Shown: piece by piece, positions 13,229 to 24,560 of the stretch | How the letters are laid out: every line of letters begins with the position of its first letter | Position numbering within the stretch: position 1 is the stretch's first letter | Source of the DNA: Delphinapterus leucas | Taxonomy: Eukaryota > Chordata > Mammalia > Artiodactyla > Monodontidae | DNA length: 64,000 bases | Assembly (NCBI RefSeq): GCF_002288925.2 | Contig: NW_022098066.1 | Span: 82,975,133 to 83,039,132, forward strand | Reading direction: 5' to 3' | The notes under the pieces: model-generated | Database searches by the model: none | What the model was told of the DNA's origin: nothing | Seen by the model: only the letters and a program-made list of their open reading frames with translations | Position numbers and translations under genes: made by a program

Positions 13229-13417
13229 GAAGAACCTGAAGAAGGAAGGGCCAGTATTTACAAGTCAGTGGTCATCAACACTTCTAAGGAGATGATGTGC
13301 TTCAGTGACTATCCCGTCCCAGATCACTATCCTAACTTCATGCACAACTCCCAGGTCCTGGAGTATTTCAGGATGTATGCCAATGAATTTGACCTTCTAA
13401 AGTACATTCGATTTAAG
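13229..13417 (+). CDS. FMO5: FMO5-like coding exon 3 (63 codons)
   Basis: The exon is 189 bp, preceded by a pyrimidine-containing acceptor ending CTGCAG and followed by donor GTAGGG at 13418. It translates without a stop from [13 protein letters not shown] to [11 protein letters not shown], in phase 0 at both ends. Compared with human FMO5 as I recall it, only a handful of residues differ (for example VPDHYPNF for IPDHYPNF). The stretch [11 protein letters not shown] and the LEYFRMYA segment are of FMO5 type. The exon looks undamaged although the gene as a whole is incomplete. Confidence 0.88.
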
Positions 13418-13849
13418 GTAGGGAATTTCGTGGGTATCTCTGTGTTCTGAGTTTCAAGTTAAGTGAATAACTGGTCTTATTTACCAGTGCTTATGTATAC
13501 ATTGGTTTGATATGCTCATGTATCTATCCTATCCAGACAGATTCTACTCTATGTCTTCTCTATGTCTGAAAATATTCATGGAAAGGTCCCTCTTCTATGT
13601 ATTTTGACTGCAGATCCAGGAAGCCCCCTTCATTTCATTGCCTTCATTCTATATCATTTGATTACAATAAAACAATGAGGGGAACTGACAGGTATGGGAA
13701 CTTTAAAACCTTCTGTTTCCACAACTTGCTGCTTAGCCCTTTTATACTTTCTGAAGTACTTTCCAGTGCATTATTTATGTGACCACAACAACCCAGTGAA
13801 GTAGGTTTTGAAAACTTATGAGGGAACAAATAAGTTAAGTCTGGCGTAG

Positions 13850-14045
13850 AGCGAGGAACACTGAATTGGGAAGCAAAAACTTGAGTTCTAGTCTTTGCTC
13901 TACCACTAACCAACTTGTGACTTCAGACAAGTAAGTTCCTCAACGCCGATGTGTCTTCACTTTATTTGTAAAACAAGATGACTGTACTAGATCACTTCAC
14001 TGGTTCCTTCCTGCTGTAAAGTCTTCTGTGATATTCCTATCATTC
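13850..14045 (+). mobile_element. MIR SINE relic in the intron after FMO5-like exon 3
   Basis: GAGTTCTAGTCTTTGCTCTA, then GACTTCAGACAAGTAAGTTC and GTAAAACAAGATGACTGTAC, show the MIR core in plus orientation. Confidence 0.6.
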
Positions 14046-14224
14046 TAAACCATGACTATAAAAGAATCAATACTCTGACAGCTGGCAAAAAGCCCAAATC
14101 TTCTACCTTCTGAGCATTCTACTAAATCATGACTCTTTCTCTTTAACAACAAAATTAAAATGGCAATATCCAGTGACGACTTCCAAAGTCAGTCATTTAC
14201 AGCCTAGTGGTGCTTCTCTTCACT

Positions 14225-14620
14225 TCTTTAAGCGCTTATTGAACAGGTTTGTTACTATACTAAGCAGTGAAGACACAAAAACAAAAAATTAGTGATTTCA
14301 CAGTCTAGTTAAGGAGATAGAAAAATGAAATTTAATTGTAAACATAATTATTAAAAATAAAGAGTTACAGAGTGATAAAGGCCACTGAAATCTATTCATT
14401 GCAGGTCAGAGGGGGGACACTTAACCTATCAGGGCATGAGGCACCAGGCACCAGGGAAATTTTCTTAGAGGAGATAATACCAAGCTAAATGTTGAAGGGT
14501 GAGTATCTCCAAATGAAGAAAGAATAAAAGGATGATCCAGGCAGAAGCACCAGCCTGTGCAAAAGTAAGAACGTGATAGAGAAGAACAATAAATAGTATA
14601 GGATGGCTCGGGTATATAAG
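14225..14620 (-). mobile_element. L2-like LINE fragment in the intron after FMO5-like exon 3
   Basis: CGCTTATTGAACAGGTTTGT, CACAGTCTAGTTAAGGAGAT, then CAAGCTAAATGTTGAAGGGT, follow the inverted L2 3' region. Confidence 0.5.
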
Positions 14621-15358
14621 AGGGGTATCTCTATTAGTCAACCAAGACATTAGGGTCATAAACCCTAGAAGCACACATGAACACATTCTTAATGTTTCCT
14701 TAACCTGGGTAGAGTAACCCATATTTATTATTATTTTTTAAAGCTAAAAATTGTGCCACTGACTATCCCACCTCACACCTTCTTTCTTTATAGTTACTTG
14801 TAAAATGGGCATTTATGGGCGTCAGAGAGGTTCATTTACATAAAATATGAGCCACTGAGATGTTTCTCTACTCTGTTAGGAAAGGGAGCCCTCTAGCTCA
14901 GTCACAAGTTTAAGGCCAGACAGTGAGAACGGGACTTGAGGTAAGAAGGCATCAGAGGGTCTCAGGATGTCTCGGGGTATGGGGAGGAATAGGCATTTCG
15001 TGCATGGAGTGTCTCAGAAGCACAAGAGAAGCCCAAACTTTATTCAAGTATCACATTGCCCTAGGTATGGTCCACGAGAACTAGTAATTTGCACTTTTCT
15101 AGAAGCAGAGGAAAGTGCAACATTAGCCTGCCAACTCTGTTTTATTTAGCTTGCCTCATGGAAGTTTTCTCACTCTGACCACAGCCCCAAACAAAAAAGT
15201 TCTGATTTGTGGAGTATGAAAATCAAATACCCCTGCATGAGGCCTGTTATGTGGTAGCAGCCCTTTGTTTACCCTCTGCAAGGAGAGTCCTGTCAGGGAA
15301 GGTGTCCACTATTTAGGCTGTGGTTATAGTGCCCTGTGGCTACCCCTTTTCTTTACAG

Positions 15359-15521
15359 ACCACCATGTGCAGTGTGAAGAAGCAGCCTGATTTCTCCACT
15401 TCAGGCCAATGGGAGGTGGTCACGGAATCTGAAGGGAAAAAGGAGGTGAATGTCTTCGATGGAGTTATGGTTTGCACTGGCCATCACACCAATGCTCACT
15501 TACCCTTGGAAAGCTTCCCTG
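15359..15521 (+). CDS. FMO5: FMO5-like coding exon 4
   Basis: The exon is 163 bp, the standard length of FMO exon 4, with acceptor TTTACAG and a strong donor GTAAGT at 15522. It reads [18 protein letters not shown] through [18 protein letters not shown] to ESFPG in one open frame, ending in phase 1 so that the glycine codon is completed by exon 5. The VMVCTGHH segment is a conserved FMO stretch. No lesion is visible. Confidence 0.88.
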
Positions 15522-16039
15522 GTAAGTAGCCTACAAGGAAGGAAGACACTGGAACAATGCTTGTGACCTGATCCCTAAAGAATGGGAGGATTGTTGTCTG
15601 AGTGATTCCTACCTTGGGATGAAATAAGGCTTATCCTAATTCTGCATATTCTCCTGAAACATGTTGGGGTAACTTGTATTAATGCTATTTAGGGCGCAGA
15701 GATAACAGTAATTTGGGGGACTAGAGGAAAATTAGAAGGCTCTATATTTAGTTTCACAATGATTTTAGTTTTCCTAGGGATAATAAGAGTTGATCTGCAT
15801 TAGGTTGAATGAAGGCTTTTTTAGCAATTGAAGTAACAAACAGAAATATTGAGTTTCTAAGTAAGAAAATAAAGAAAGCTTAAAGAAAGAGTTTAATTAC
15901 AGTCTTTGGCCTGGATTTTCATTTTGAGGGGAAAAAACTACTCTATGCATACTCTAGAGTATGTAAAAACATATATAATCTCATTGGAATGGAAGTAGGT
16001 ATTTAGAGAAGATGAAAAGAGGGGGTGGGGGATGGGCAA

Positions 16040-16245
16040 AATAGGTGAAGGGGATTAAGAGATACAAACTACCAGTTATAAAATAAATCAGTCACAGGGT
16101 TGTAATATACAGCACAAGGAATATAGTCAAAAGCCTGTAACATTGTAATAACTTTGTATGTTGCATAATCTATAAAAATATCAAGTTCCTATGTTGTACA
16201 TCTGAAACTGCTATAATAAGTCAACTACACTTCAATTTAAAAAAA
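16040..16245 (+). mobile_element. L1 3'-end fragment in the intron between FMO5-like exons 4 and 5
   Basis: GGGATTAAGAGATACAAACT through CTATAATAAGTCAACTACAC to an A-rich end is the recurrent artiodactyl L1 3' end. It is in sense orientation to the FMO5-like gene. Confidence 0.75.
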
Positions 16246-16558
16246 CAGAGGATGAAAAGGCAAAAGAGAATGGAGATTTTCTGAAGCAGTTTGGATTTGT
16301 GAGTCCACAGGTCCAAAATACTACCAGATCCTGAATTAAGCAGACTACTTATGAAAAGGAAATCACAAGGTTCCACTGTGAGGTGATGGGAAAAGAAAAC
16401 AGGCAAAAATATTCAGAAAGGCAACAGTGCACCTGAGTAAAAGGAGAACATACAGAGAATATATGCATAAACTCTACACACTGCAAAAAAAAATGAATGA
16501 TTTAACAAATTATATCAGATAAACCATCACCCAGGAATTATTTTCCCTTCTCTTGCAG

Positions 16559-16701
16559 GAATTGAGAAGTTCAAAGGACAGTACTTCCATAGTCGAGATT
16601 ATAAGAATCCAGAGAGTTTCACTGGAAAGAGAGTCATTATAATTGGCATTGGGAATTCTGGAAGCGATCTGGCTGTGGAAGTTATCCACACAGCCAAGCA
16701 G
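16559..16701 (+). CDS. FMO5: FMO5-like coding exon 5 with NADPH-binding motif
   Basis: The exon is 143 bp, the usual size of FMO exon 5, with acceptor CTTGCAG. The donor is GTTTGA at 16702, weaker than those of exons 3 and 4. The peptide runs [19 protein letters not shown] to VEVIHTAKQ. It contains the family-diagnostic FxGxxxH...Y motif ([11 protein letters not shown]) and the dinucleotide-binding GxGxxG-like GIGNSG. It ends in phase 0. This is the last exon before the gap where exons 6 and 7 should be. Confidence 0.88.
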
Positions 16702-17149
16702 GTTTGAATCAGTAAATTATTTACTTTGCTTCACCAAGGAAGCTGCAGGTGGACCCAGCAGAGTGTATGGATACCTGCACACAGCCCATCAGTGCCAATG
16801 GCAAATGCAGGGCTTGGTTTCACTGCCTCAGTTGGCAACATTTTGATTGATGATGTGATGGAGCCAAGGTTACAAGTTAGATTCCCATCATTCACTTGGC
16901 CTCACACTAAGGAATTTGGTCATGATCACAAACTGTGCTCATAATCTCACTCAGCTGTCTCTTCAGAGTGTGCCTCTGGCTTTTAAGACCAGGTGATTGC
17001 CGGAAGAGCTTGTTAGAATGCAGCATTCAGAGTGTGGATCACCTGTTGGCCAGCAGAAGTGCTATGCTCTTATCTGAAGGAAAATGTACTCAGTCATTGA
17101 AAGCTTTTCACTCCTAGGATGGTGGGGGAATTGTCTTCTTTACTCCCCA

Positions 17150-17870
17150 AATGGAAAAAAGAAGCAATCTAATCCTCCTAAAGACAACAATTCCACTACA
17201 AGGCATATACCGTGAAAAAACCATAGTTCAAAAAGAGTCATGTACCACAATGTTCATTGCAGCACTATTTACAATAGCCAGGACATGGAAGCAACCTAGG
17301 TGTCTATCGACAGATGAATGGATAAAGAAATGTGTCACATATATACAATGGAATATTACTCACCATAAAGAGAAATGAAATTGAGTCATTTGTAGTGAGA
17401 TGGATGGACCTAGGGTCTGTCATACAGAGTGAAGTAAGTCAGAAAGAAAAACAAATACCATATGCTAACTCATATATATGGAATCTAAAAAATAAAAAAT
17501 GGTACTAATGAACCTAGTTGCAGGGCAGGAATAAAGATGTAGACATAGAGAATGGACTTGAGTACACCGGGTGGGAGGGGGAAGCTGGGGCGAAGTGAGA
17601 GTAACATTGACATATATACACTACTGAATGTAAAACAGATAGCTAGTGGGAAGCAGCAGCATATCACAGGGAGACCAGCTCCGTGCTTTGTGACCACCTA
17701 GAGGGATGGGATAGGGAGGATGGGAGGGAGGCTCAAGACGGAGGGGATATGGGGACATACTTATGCATATGGCTGATTCACTTTTGTGTACAACAGAAAC
17801 TAACACAGTATTGTGAAGCAATTATACTCCAATAAAGATCTATTAAAAATAAATAAATAAATGAAAGTAT
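17150..17870 (+). mobile_element. 5'-truncated L1 in the position of the missing FMO5 exons 6-7
   Basis: It contains the L1 ORF2 C-terminal region (CATTGCAGCACTATTTACAA, GGAATATTACTCACCATAAA) and a 3' UTR ending AATAAAGATCTATTAAAAAT and an AAATAAATAAAT tail. It lies between FMO5-like exons 5 and 8. Confidence 0.85.
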
Positions 17871-18369
17871 CTTCTAAAAAAAAAAAAGACATGTTCTCTG
17901 AACGAGGAAACAGTTCAACGAACAGTACCAATGAATTAATAAAGAATTGCACCACTGGATAACGTACACATTCTTATACATTCCTATCTATCTACCTATA
18001 CAATTTATAGTGATTTTTTGTTTGTTTGGTTGGGGTTTTTTTTATGAATTGGCTGCCTCTCACAGGCAGGAAATGGACCTCTTCCTCCATAATGTTTTTA
18101 GTTAAGAGAAGTAAAAGTTATGGTTGTACTATGAGAAATAATTTGCAAATCAACTCTCAAAATGCGTTTCATGAGCCTCTTAAGACCTGTGATTAACCTC
18201 GAATGAAGCATTTCAGTGATTTCTCATTGACTTATGAACATACATAGTAATTCCCAAGGCTAAAATGAAAAGAACACATGGCAAAACACAGAAGGCTATT
18301 TCTTGAGTGTTGAATTTATCTCATGTTTTAAGAGGGACACACCAGGATAGTTACTAGAGTGTGCCCAGA

Positions 18370-18720
18370 GAAGGGTAACCAATGTGGCAGAAAATGTGAA
18401 ACCTGTTATATGGGGAACTGTTAAGGCTTTAAGGCTGATAATGAAAAGACTTAAAGAAGTTATGACAGTTGTTCTCAAATGGTTCAAACGCTGTCATTTG
18501 TTAATGCTAGACTCCTTGGCCCCAGAAGGCAGAGCTAAGTCCACTGGTGCCAGTTGCATGGAGCCAGGTTCTGGGGTCAATGAAAAGAATAATGTTCCAG
18601 CAAGTAGAGCAGCCAAACAATTAAATCATCTCCTCAGGTGATGAGATCCCCATCACCAGAGATATTTAAGGAGGAATGAGATAACCACTTGAGAGTACTT
18701 GTAGAGAGGATTGTATTAGG
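18370..18720. repeat. Ancient interspersed repeat (CR1/L3-like)
   Basis: GAAACCTGTTATATGGGGAA, then TTATGACAGTTGTTCTCAAA, resembles an old mammalian LINE tail. The family is not certain. Confidence 0.3.
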
Positions 18721-19519
18721 TAAGATATATTCCCATTCTAAAATTACACATTCCAGAATTTTGTGGAGTAACACTTTAGAGTTGGGTGTGGCTAAAGTTT
18801 TCTACATAGCATAGTGCCTGTAAATCCAGGCATAAAGCTAATCATTTAAATTGAGAGTTGTCTAGGTCAACTTAAATACTATTCTACCTTTGTCTAGCCA
18901 TGTCCTTGGTGTTAAATTCCTGCTACTGGAACTGTTCATTGGTGCTTAAATTTATCTGTTAAGATTGGGTATTATGAGTTGCCCTTGACCTTACCCCTCA
19001 CTCTCAGTAAATAAAAATTTAGAAGGTAAGGCGTATCTTCCATGGAACTGTAGGCATACAAGAGGACTGAGAGTTTACTTTTACTTCCTTCTCCCTGTGG
19101 TATAAAGCCTCTTTGTTATTAAGAGTACAAGTACAGGTGTGTTTCCCATATTCCCCCCGCCCTTTTACTTTGTACCTCATTTTCCGTATACTTTTAAGGC
19201 CATTTATCATTTCCTCATGTCCATATTTCATTTCCCAATTGAAAGACTATGTTAGGGAGGAGGCAGGTATTGGTTGGAAAGCAGATTAGGAGAAATATCT
19301 TCCAAAGACAAAGTAGAAAAGAGTAAACTACTGAGGTTAATATGATTATATTCTGGTGGTGGTAGGGTAAGGTGATCAAGTGAAGGTGTAACCTCCTTGG
19401 TACAGACAACTAGCCTGTATTCCTTTGAATTTTCCATAGCATGGTAATTGTTAATAGGGTTAGTGTTCATAATGAGGTAATTTTAATTTTACACTTAAAA
19501 TTTTGATTTTTCTCTTTAG

Positions 19520-19592
19520 GGATAAAGACATTGCCTTCACAAAATGAAATGATAAAAGAAATAGCTAAGGCTAGAGAGGATATGGCCAAAAG
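19520..19592 (+). CDS. FMO5: FMO5-like coding exon 8
   Basis: The exon is 73 bp, exactly the length of FMO exon 8, with acceptor TTTAG and donor GTAAGA at 19593. Read in the phase expected for FMO exon 8 (one base supplied by exon 7) it gives IKTLPSQNEMIKEIAKAR followed by EDMAK, close to the FMO5 segment around KTLPSQ. It needs a preceding exon ending in phase 1, which is absent here, so it is stranded out of frame relative to exon 5. Confidence 0.75.
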
Positions 19593-22164
19593 GTAAGAAT
19601 TCTCCTAGGAAGATAGGTGGTTATTTTTTCCCACTTCTTTCTTAATAATAGCAATGTTGTACTGTATTTATTGTCCTCGTGTCTGTTTAAGGATTTAGAG
19701 TATATTTTGAAGGAAAAGGAAATAATAGTTTGTGACAATAGAATAGAGAAATACCACCAAGTGGTTTGAATATGGATGGGAAAGGAGAGAAAAGCTTAAG
19801 AAAATTCTATGTTTAGGGTCTAAGAGAAAAGTCAAGTAGGAAAAAGCACATGGAGAGAAAACCAGGCATATTATTTTGGCAAGGATTACTTGAAGGGCTA
19901 TTAGAGCTGCCAGAGAAAGGAAAGGCAGTGATGAATTAATGAGAGGTAGATATGGTTAAATTACAAATCTGTAGGTAGATTTACAAATCTGCAGAGGCCA
20001 CTTTGCTGGCTGTCATGTGACAACATACTCAGGTCACATTGGCTCTTGGTATGAGTAATCTATAGAATCTGGGAAGGTGGTACCATCAGCCAGTATTTTA
20101 GTGCTTGGGTGGACACATTTAGCAATCTGAATTTCAGAACTTGTGCTTATTCACTTGGTGATCTTTATTGAACAATGTTGATATTGATGAAGTTCCTAAA
20201 TTTTTGTGGAAAAGTCAGAGGCACAATCATCCCATGCCCAAAGATGTGGTTTTCTTCAATTGATTATACCAGCATAACTCTCCCTTCTGCAAAGAGGAGA
20301 AAGACATTTTTTATTTAACCCTGATACCCTTTCTAGGTGCTCTCCTATTTTCCTCCTTCCTTTCACTGCCAAACTCCTACAATAAATATTCTACATTATA
20401 TATATTGACTTGTAATACTTTCCTCTTTGTTCTCAGCTTATCTATTTCTTCCACATCCTTCAAGGACTTATCATAGCTCTATTTTAACTACCGTCTTCTA
20501 CATTTTTATTTAGCAGTCTAAAACCACATGATTTACCAAAAGTCTTACATTTTTCTCTGTTTCATATGCATCTATCTTATCTAGTCCAGTGGATTATAAG
20601 GCCCTTAAGGATAAAGACAGTGTCTTTCTTCTCTATTTTCTGCAGCTCCTAGCCCAATATTGAGCCAAAAGCAGATACTAAGAAAGCATTGATTGATTGA
20701 TTGATTGACTGAATTCTTAATAGGCCAGGGTTTCCCTCTTCTCTGCTTCAGGTATGTGGACAGTGAACCACATAACATTCAGGGAGGCTAATTCGAAGAT
20801 GTCAGTTATGTAATAAATTAGGATTGATGATAACAAAATATAGAGGGTATTCTGCTTATAACAGTTCTTCTTATGTCAGACATTGTAGTTACGAAAAACA
20901 AAGCAAATAAAATGAAAACCAGGGACTCCAGTTGACGTCCAAGTGCTGCTGTTGATTCTGTTTTCTCACTCAGAGAACTTTTGCTCTGTTCTTGTCTTTC
21001 CAAGAAGTAAACTAAGTGTTAGTTGTTGGGCACACTGAATTTCATGAAAAAAGCTACTGGATGTACCGGCCAAGTGTGTTCATAAATAAGCTACGGTGTA
21101 ATACAGTTTGGGATTGCTGCCTATTGCTTAACCAAAGAATAAATTTGAACATCTGAAAGAACAACATTAGAAATTTTTATCTCTCCCAAGGTACAATAAG
21201 TACGAGAACCAGAAATGTGAGAATGACAACTTCCTCTTAATCATATAACTATTTGTACAATTCCCTGCTATTTTGCCTAATTACACCTGTGGAAATGCTT
21301 TTTGAGTATTAGAAGGTCTTTTTTCTTCCATAATCCTTGTGATACTGGGGATTTATCCTCTATTAAAATGGACCTACTATCTTTTACTCTGCAGACTATT
21401 CTGGTTCAAAAGTAAATTGAAAGCCGCTTCTTTTTCATTTCCTTCTTTTAACATATAAATTTGCCTCTTTCAGCATGGAAGTTTTTTGAATTAACAGTCT
21501 TTGATAATATAATTCCTAGTTATCACTAATAAGTACCCCAGTTTCCTCTTTAAATAAAAGGCATGTAATTCTAAGTTCACTGATGCTCTCATTTTACTTA
21601 TGAAAGGTTACCAAAAAAAAAAATCATTGGTTAAATTCTAAACCAAGGTAATAGTAGGATGTGAATAGGAAAGTGAACTCTCAACAACTCAAGATACAAA
21701 GCCCTAGTTACGGATGAATGTGTATTAATATTCATCAATTTACAACATCTTGCTTCTGTAATTATATTGAGAGGTTATATCATTTTCCCAATTATATTAT
21801 AGAAGAAAAAAAAAATGCTTTCTTGTAGTGCCAGAAAGTAAGGAAGTGCTCAAAAAGCAAACTGATGAGGGTATGTCACAGGGACACAGGAACCAACTGA
21901 AAGTGGTTCCAAAGGCCAAAGCTGGAACAATTTGAACAACAATATAAATAACCTAGTATTGGACTATAATATAAAGTATAAAAAATACCCATGAGTCAAT
22001 ACTGATATAAATAAGTGATAGAATAATAAGAGGGGTAGAATAGAGAAAACTCCCATACGGAAGAATTTCAAACAACTTACATAAATACTCTGCCCTCCAG
22101 GAGTTGGAGCATAACTCTCCATTCCTTAAGTGTAAGCTGCATAGAGTGACTTCCTTCCAAGGAG
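19593..22164. other. Intron and 3' flank of the FMO5-like gene
   Basis: AT-rich, with a short TTGA repeat at about 20690-20706. Apart from the exon 9 start at 20752, no coding sequence is recognised, and no further FMO homology follows 20791. Confidence 0.5.
20752..20791 (+). pseudogene. FMO5: FMO5-like exon 9, 5' end only, with premature stop
   Basis: An acceptor CTTCAG at 20746-20751 is followed, in the phase set by exon 8, by RYVDSEPHNIQGG and then TAA at 20789-20791. FMO5 has a very similar YVESQ-HTIQGD opening to its last coding exon. After IQGG no FMO homology can be read, so the C-terminal part including the membrane anchor is missing. The breakpoint appears to fall a few bases before the stop. 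Confidence 0.65.
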
Positions 22165-22700
22165 AATGTGTGAAATCTCGGCTTCGGTACCCCGGTGCTG
22201 AATAGAAATATGGAGAGAGAATTTCGGAGGAAAGAGAAACAGTAGCTTTATTTCTTTGCCAGGCAGAGGGAATACAGCAGGCTAGCGCCTCAAAAACTGT
22301 GCCCCACCCACCCCAAACCCACCTCTGGAGAGGATGGTGAGAAGTTTTATAGTAATTGTTCAGAGAGGGCGTGATCAGTTTGGGGACATTCTTCTGATGG
22401 GTTGGTGGTGAGATAAGTAGGAGTCAGCATCATCAACCTTCAGGTTCCAACTGGTGTGGGGTCTATGTGCTTGTGGGCAGCATACCATCGTTAATCCTTA
22501 ACTTCTTCCACGTGGAGGGGGTTTCAAGTATCTGCAAAACAGCTCAACTATATCTTTGTGTGTATCTGTTGGATGGAAAACCAGGACCTTGCCCCAAGGC
22601 TTCACTATTGTTTCTCTTGACTGTTTCTCCCTGGTCTCACATACCCTCCCTTCCCTAATTAGCAACTGCTTGAATCTGCCCGTTGGAAGGTCATGGAGCC
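22165..22700 (-). mobile_element. ERV class I type LTR, antisense
   Basis: TTTATTTCTTTGCC (about 22248-22261) and TTTTATAG (about 22342) read on the minus strand as a TATA-like box followed by a polyadenylation signal in LTR order. The left edge is near TGTGAAATCTCGG; the right edge is uncertain. Confidence 0.55.
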
Positions 22701-23008
22701 TGAATGAAGGCTATTTCCTGTAATCAAAGAAATGGGGGACACAGAAAGGCTTTGTGCCCAGGAGCCCCACAGGGCCCTGCTCAGTATCAAACCCAGCTGG
22801 CAACAGCAGCCACCAAGCAACAGTGATATATTTGCACTGCACTTGGCTCAGATTACCTGAGAAAATAGAGTAGTCGTAAAATAGAAGAGAACAGAGAAAA
22901 ATCATAGGATTTAAGCTTCTCCAGGATGTCACTTAAGTCAATGAGTGTGAACTCACTTGAAGAAATCTCTCAATAAGGGGTTGATTGTTGGCAAAAATAA
23001 ATGGTAGG

Positions 23009-23206
23009 GGGCTTCCCTGGTGGCGCAGTGGTTGGGAATCCACCTGCCGATGCAGGGGGCACGGGTTCGTGCCCCGGTCCGGGAGGATACCGCGTGCCGC
23101 GGAGCGGCTGGGCCCGTGGGCCATGACCGCTAGGTCTGCGCGTCTGGAGCCTGTGCTCCGCAGCGGCAGAGGCCACAGCAGTGAGAGGCCCGCGTACCAC
23201 AAAAAA
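23009..23206 (+). mobile_element. CHR-2 type SINE
   Basis: GGGCTTCCCTGGTGGCGCAG head with intact B-box-like GGTTCGTGCC, ending in an A-rich tail. AATAAATGGTAGG occurs on both sides (about 22996-23008 and 23209-23222) as target-site duplication. Confidence 0.93.
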
Positions 23207-23430
23207 ATAAATAAATGGTAGGTACAGAAGCTATTCCGTGTGGCAAGAGTATGAAGAAAAAGAGTATTCTCATAAATGATTGGAAATATGAATTGGTAAA
23301 GCATCTTTTCAAGGAAATAGGGCAGGCATTAGCAAAATTAGATATGTATGTACAAGTATATTTCTAAACTGAGCAATTGCCTTTACAGAAATAGCTATTA
23401 GAGAAATACACAAGCAGTGATGGAAAATAG

Positions 23431-24143
23431 TTGGCCCTCAGTATCCATGGGTTGGTCATCCAAAAATTCAACAAACCATGGATTAAAATATTCAGAAAAA
23501 ATTTTCCAGAAAGTTCCAAAAGCAAAACTTACATTTGTCGGGCGTATTTGCTTTACCAAGTCCAAGCTCGCTCTGCTCGCCTCATGACAGGCCAATAAAT
23601 CAGAGACAAGGTGTTGAGGCAAGGAATATGACTTTATTTGGAAAGCCCGCCAAATGAGAAAATGGCAGACTAGTGTCTCAAAATAACTATCTTATCGGGG
23701 TTTGGATGCCCATTTGTTTTATAGAATCAGAGAGGGAGAAGCTGTGAGGAAGTAAAAAGACCATCAGTCTTGCAAAACATCTGGAATGGCCAGCCTCAGG
23801 GAGGGGATGTGTTAATTTCTTCTTTCTTGCAGCCATTCACAGCTGGGTAGAGTTCCCTGAGTCAGGCCATTATGTATGATTACAATAACAAAAGCAACGA
23901 AAAGCAAAGGCTAAAGTCAAAGAAACAGATCCAACATGGAGTCAAAATTGGCTCTTCCCTGTTACATTTGCCTAGAATTTACATAGTATTAGGTGTTTAA
24001 CTTAAGTAATTTAGAGATGATTTAAAGTATACAGGAAGATGTGCATAGGTTACAGGCAAACACTACACCATTTTATATAACGAACTTGAGCATCTGCAGT
24101 ATGAATGGGGGTCCTGGAACCAACCCCTGGAGTATACCAAGAT
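23431..24143 (+). mobile_element. Tigger-type (MER2-like) DNA transposon relic split by an LTR
   Basis: TTGGCCCTCAGTATCCATGG starts one end; ATTTAGAGATGATTTAAAGT and GGTCCTGGAACCAACCCCTG belong to the other. The two parts are 23431-23537 and 23962-24143. Confidence 0.65.
23538..23961 (-). mobile_element. Solo LTR inserted in the Tigger-like element
   Basis: About 424 bp of non-Tigger sequence flanked by TTACATTTG at 23529-23537 and 23962-23970. It contains inverted polyadenylation (GACTTTATTTGG) and TATA-like (TTTTATAG) signals, as in an antisense ERV LTR. Confidence 0.65.
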
Positions 24144-24334
24144 ATTACTGGATTAGATATAGACACGTAGATGTCCCCTGCAGTATTTTGTGTATAAATA
24201 AACACTGGAGTCAATTTCATGTCCATCAGCTGGAGAACATTTATTTATAATAATCCATTCATACCCTGAAAGGGTCTGCAGTTATTTAAAAGAATAAGGC
24301 AGATGATAAAAATGCTAAGAGTGATGGACTGATA

Positions 24335-24560
24335 AGAGCTAACTTGTATTGAGTATTTACCATGTGCTAGGCACTGGGCTTAATGCTTTACCTGCACTTC
24401 TCATTTAAAACCTAGGACAACCCACGTAGGAAGAACTCCTATTTGTCCCATTTTTAAGTGAGAAATTGAGCTACAGAAAATTCCAGAAACTTTGTTAAAG
24501 TCACTCTGATACCCAGTCAGGTGTGCACCTACAGCTTAAAAGACCAGAGTGCTCTCTTTT
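24335..24560 (-). mobile_element. MIR SINE relic
   Basis: TATTTACCATGTGCTAGGCA to CCCATTTTTAAGTGAGAAAT reads as the reverse complement of MIR. Confidence 0.65.

Larger units (their letters stand above)
13229..20791 (+). pseudogene. FMO5: Partial FMO5-like flavin-containing monooxygenase gene (exons 3, 4, 5, 8 and start of 9)
   Basis: FMO5 is an ER-membrane FAD/NADPH monooxygenase with Baeyer-Villiger activity. Five blocks in order on the plus strand encode peptide closely matching mammalian FMO5, and the first four have exactly the lengths of FMO exons 3, 4, 5 and 8 (189, 163, 143, 73 bp). Exon 5 keeps the FMO signature [11 protein letters not shown] and the NADPH-binding GIGNSG motif. Exons 6 (about 200 bp) and 7 (about 356 bp), which carry the FATGY motif, are not found in the 2.8 kb between exons 5 and 8; an L1 3' end lies there. 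Exon 5 ends in phase 0 while exon 8 needs one preceding base, so splicing 5 to 8 shifts frame. Exon 9 stops at 20789-20791 and its downstream homology is lost. Exon 2 (start codon, FAD GxGxxG) was not found and could lie left of the window. FMO5 rather than FMO1-4 is chosen because the peptide follows FMO5 at diagnostic stretches. A recent partial duplicate or a recently lost gene are both possible. Confidence 0.85.

Noticed and set aside
16702..17117. Open frames after exon 5 as candidates for FMO5 exon 6
   Set aside because: The peptides show no FMO motif (no LSTRRGAW-like start) and no exon of about 200 bp with proper splice sites can be read.
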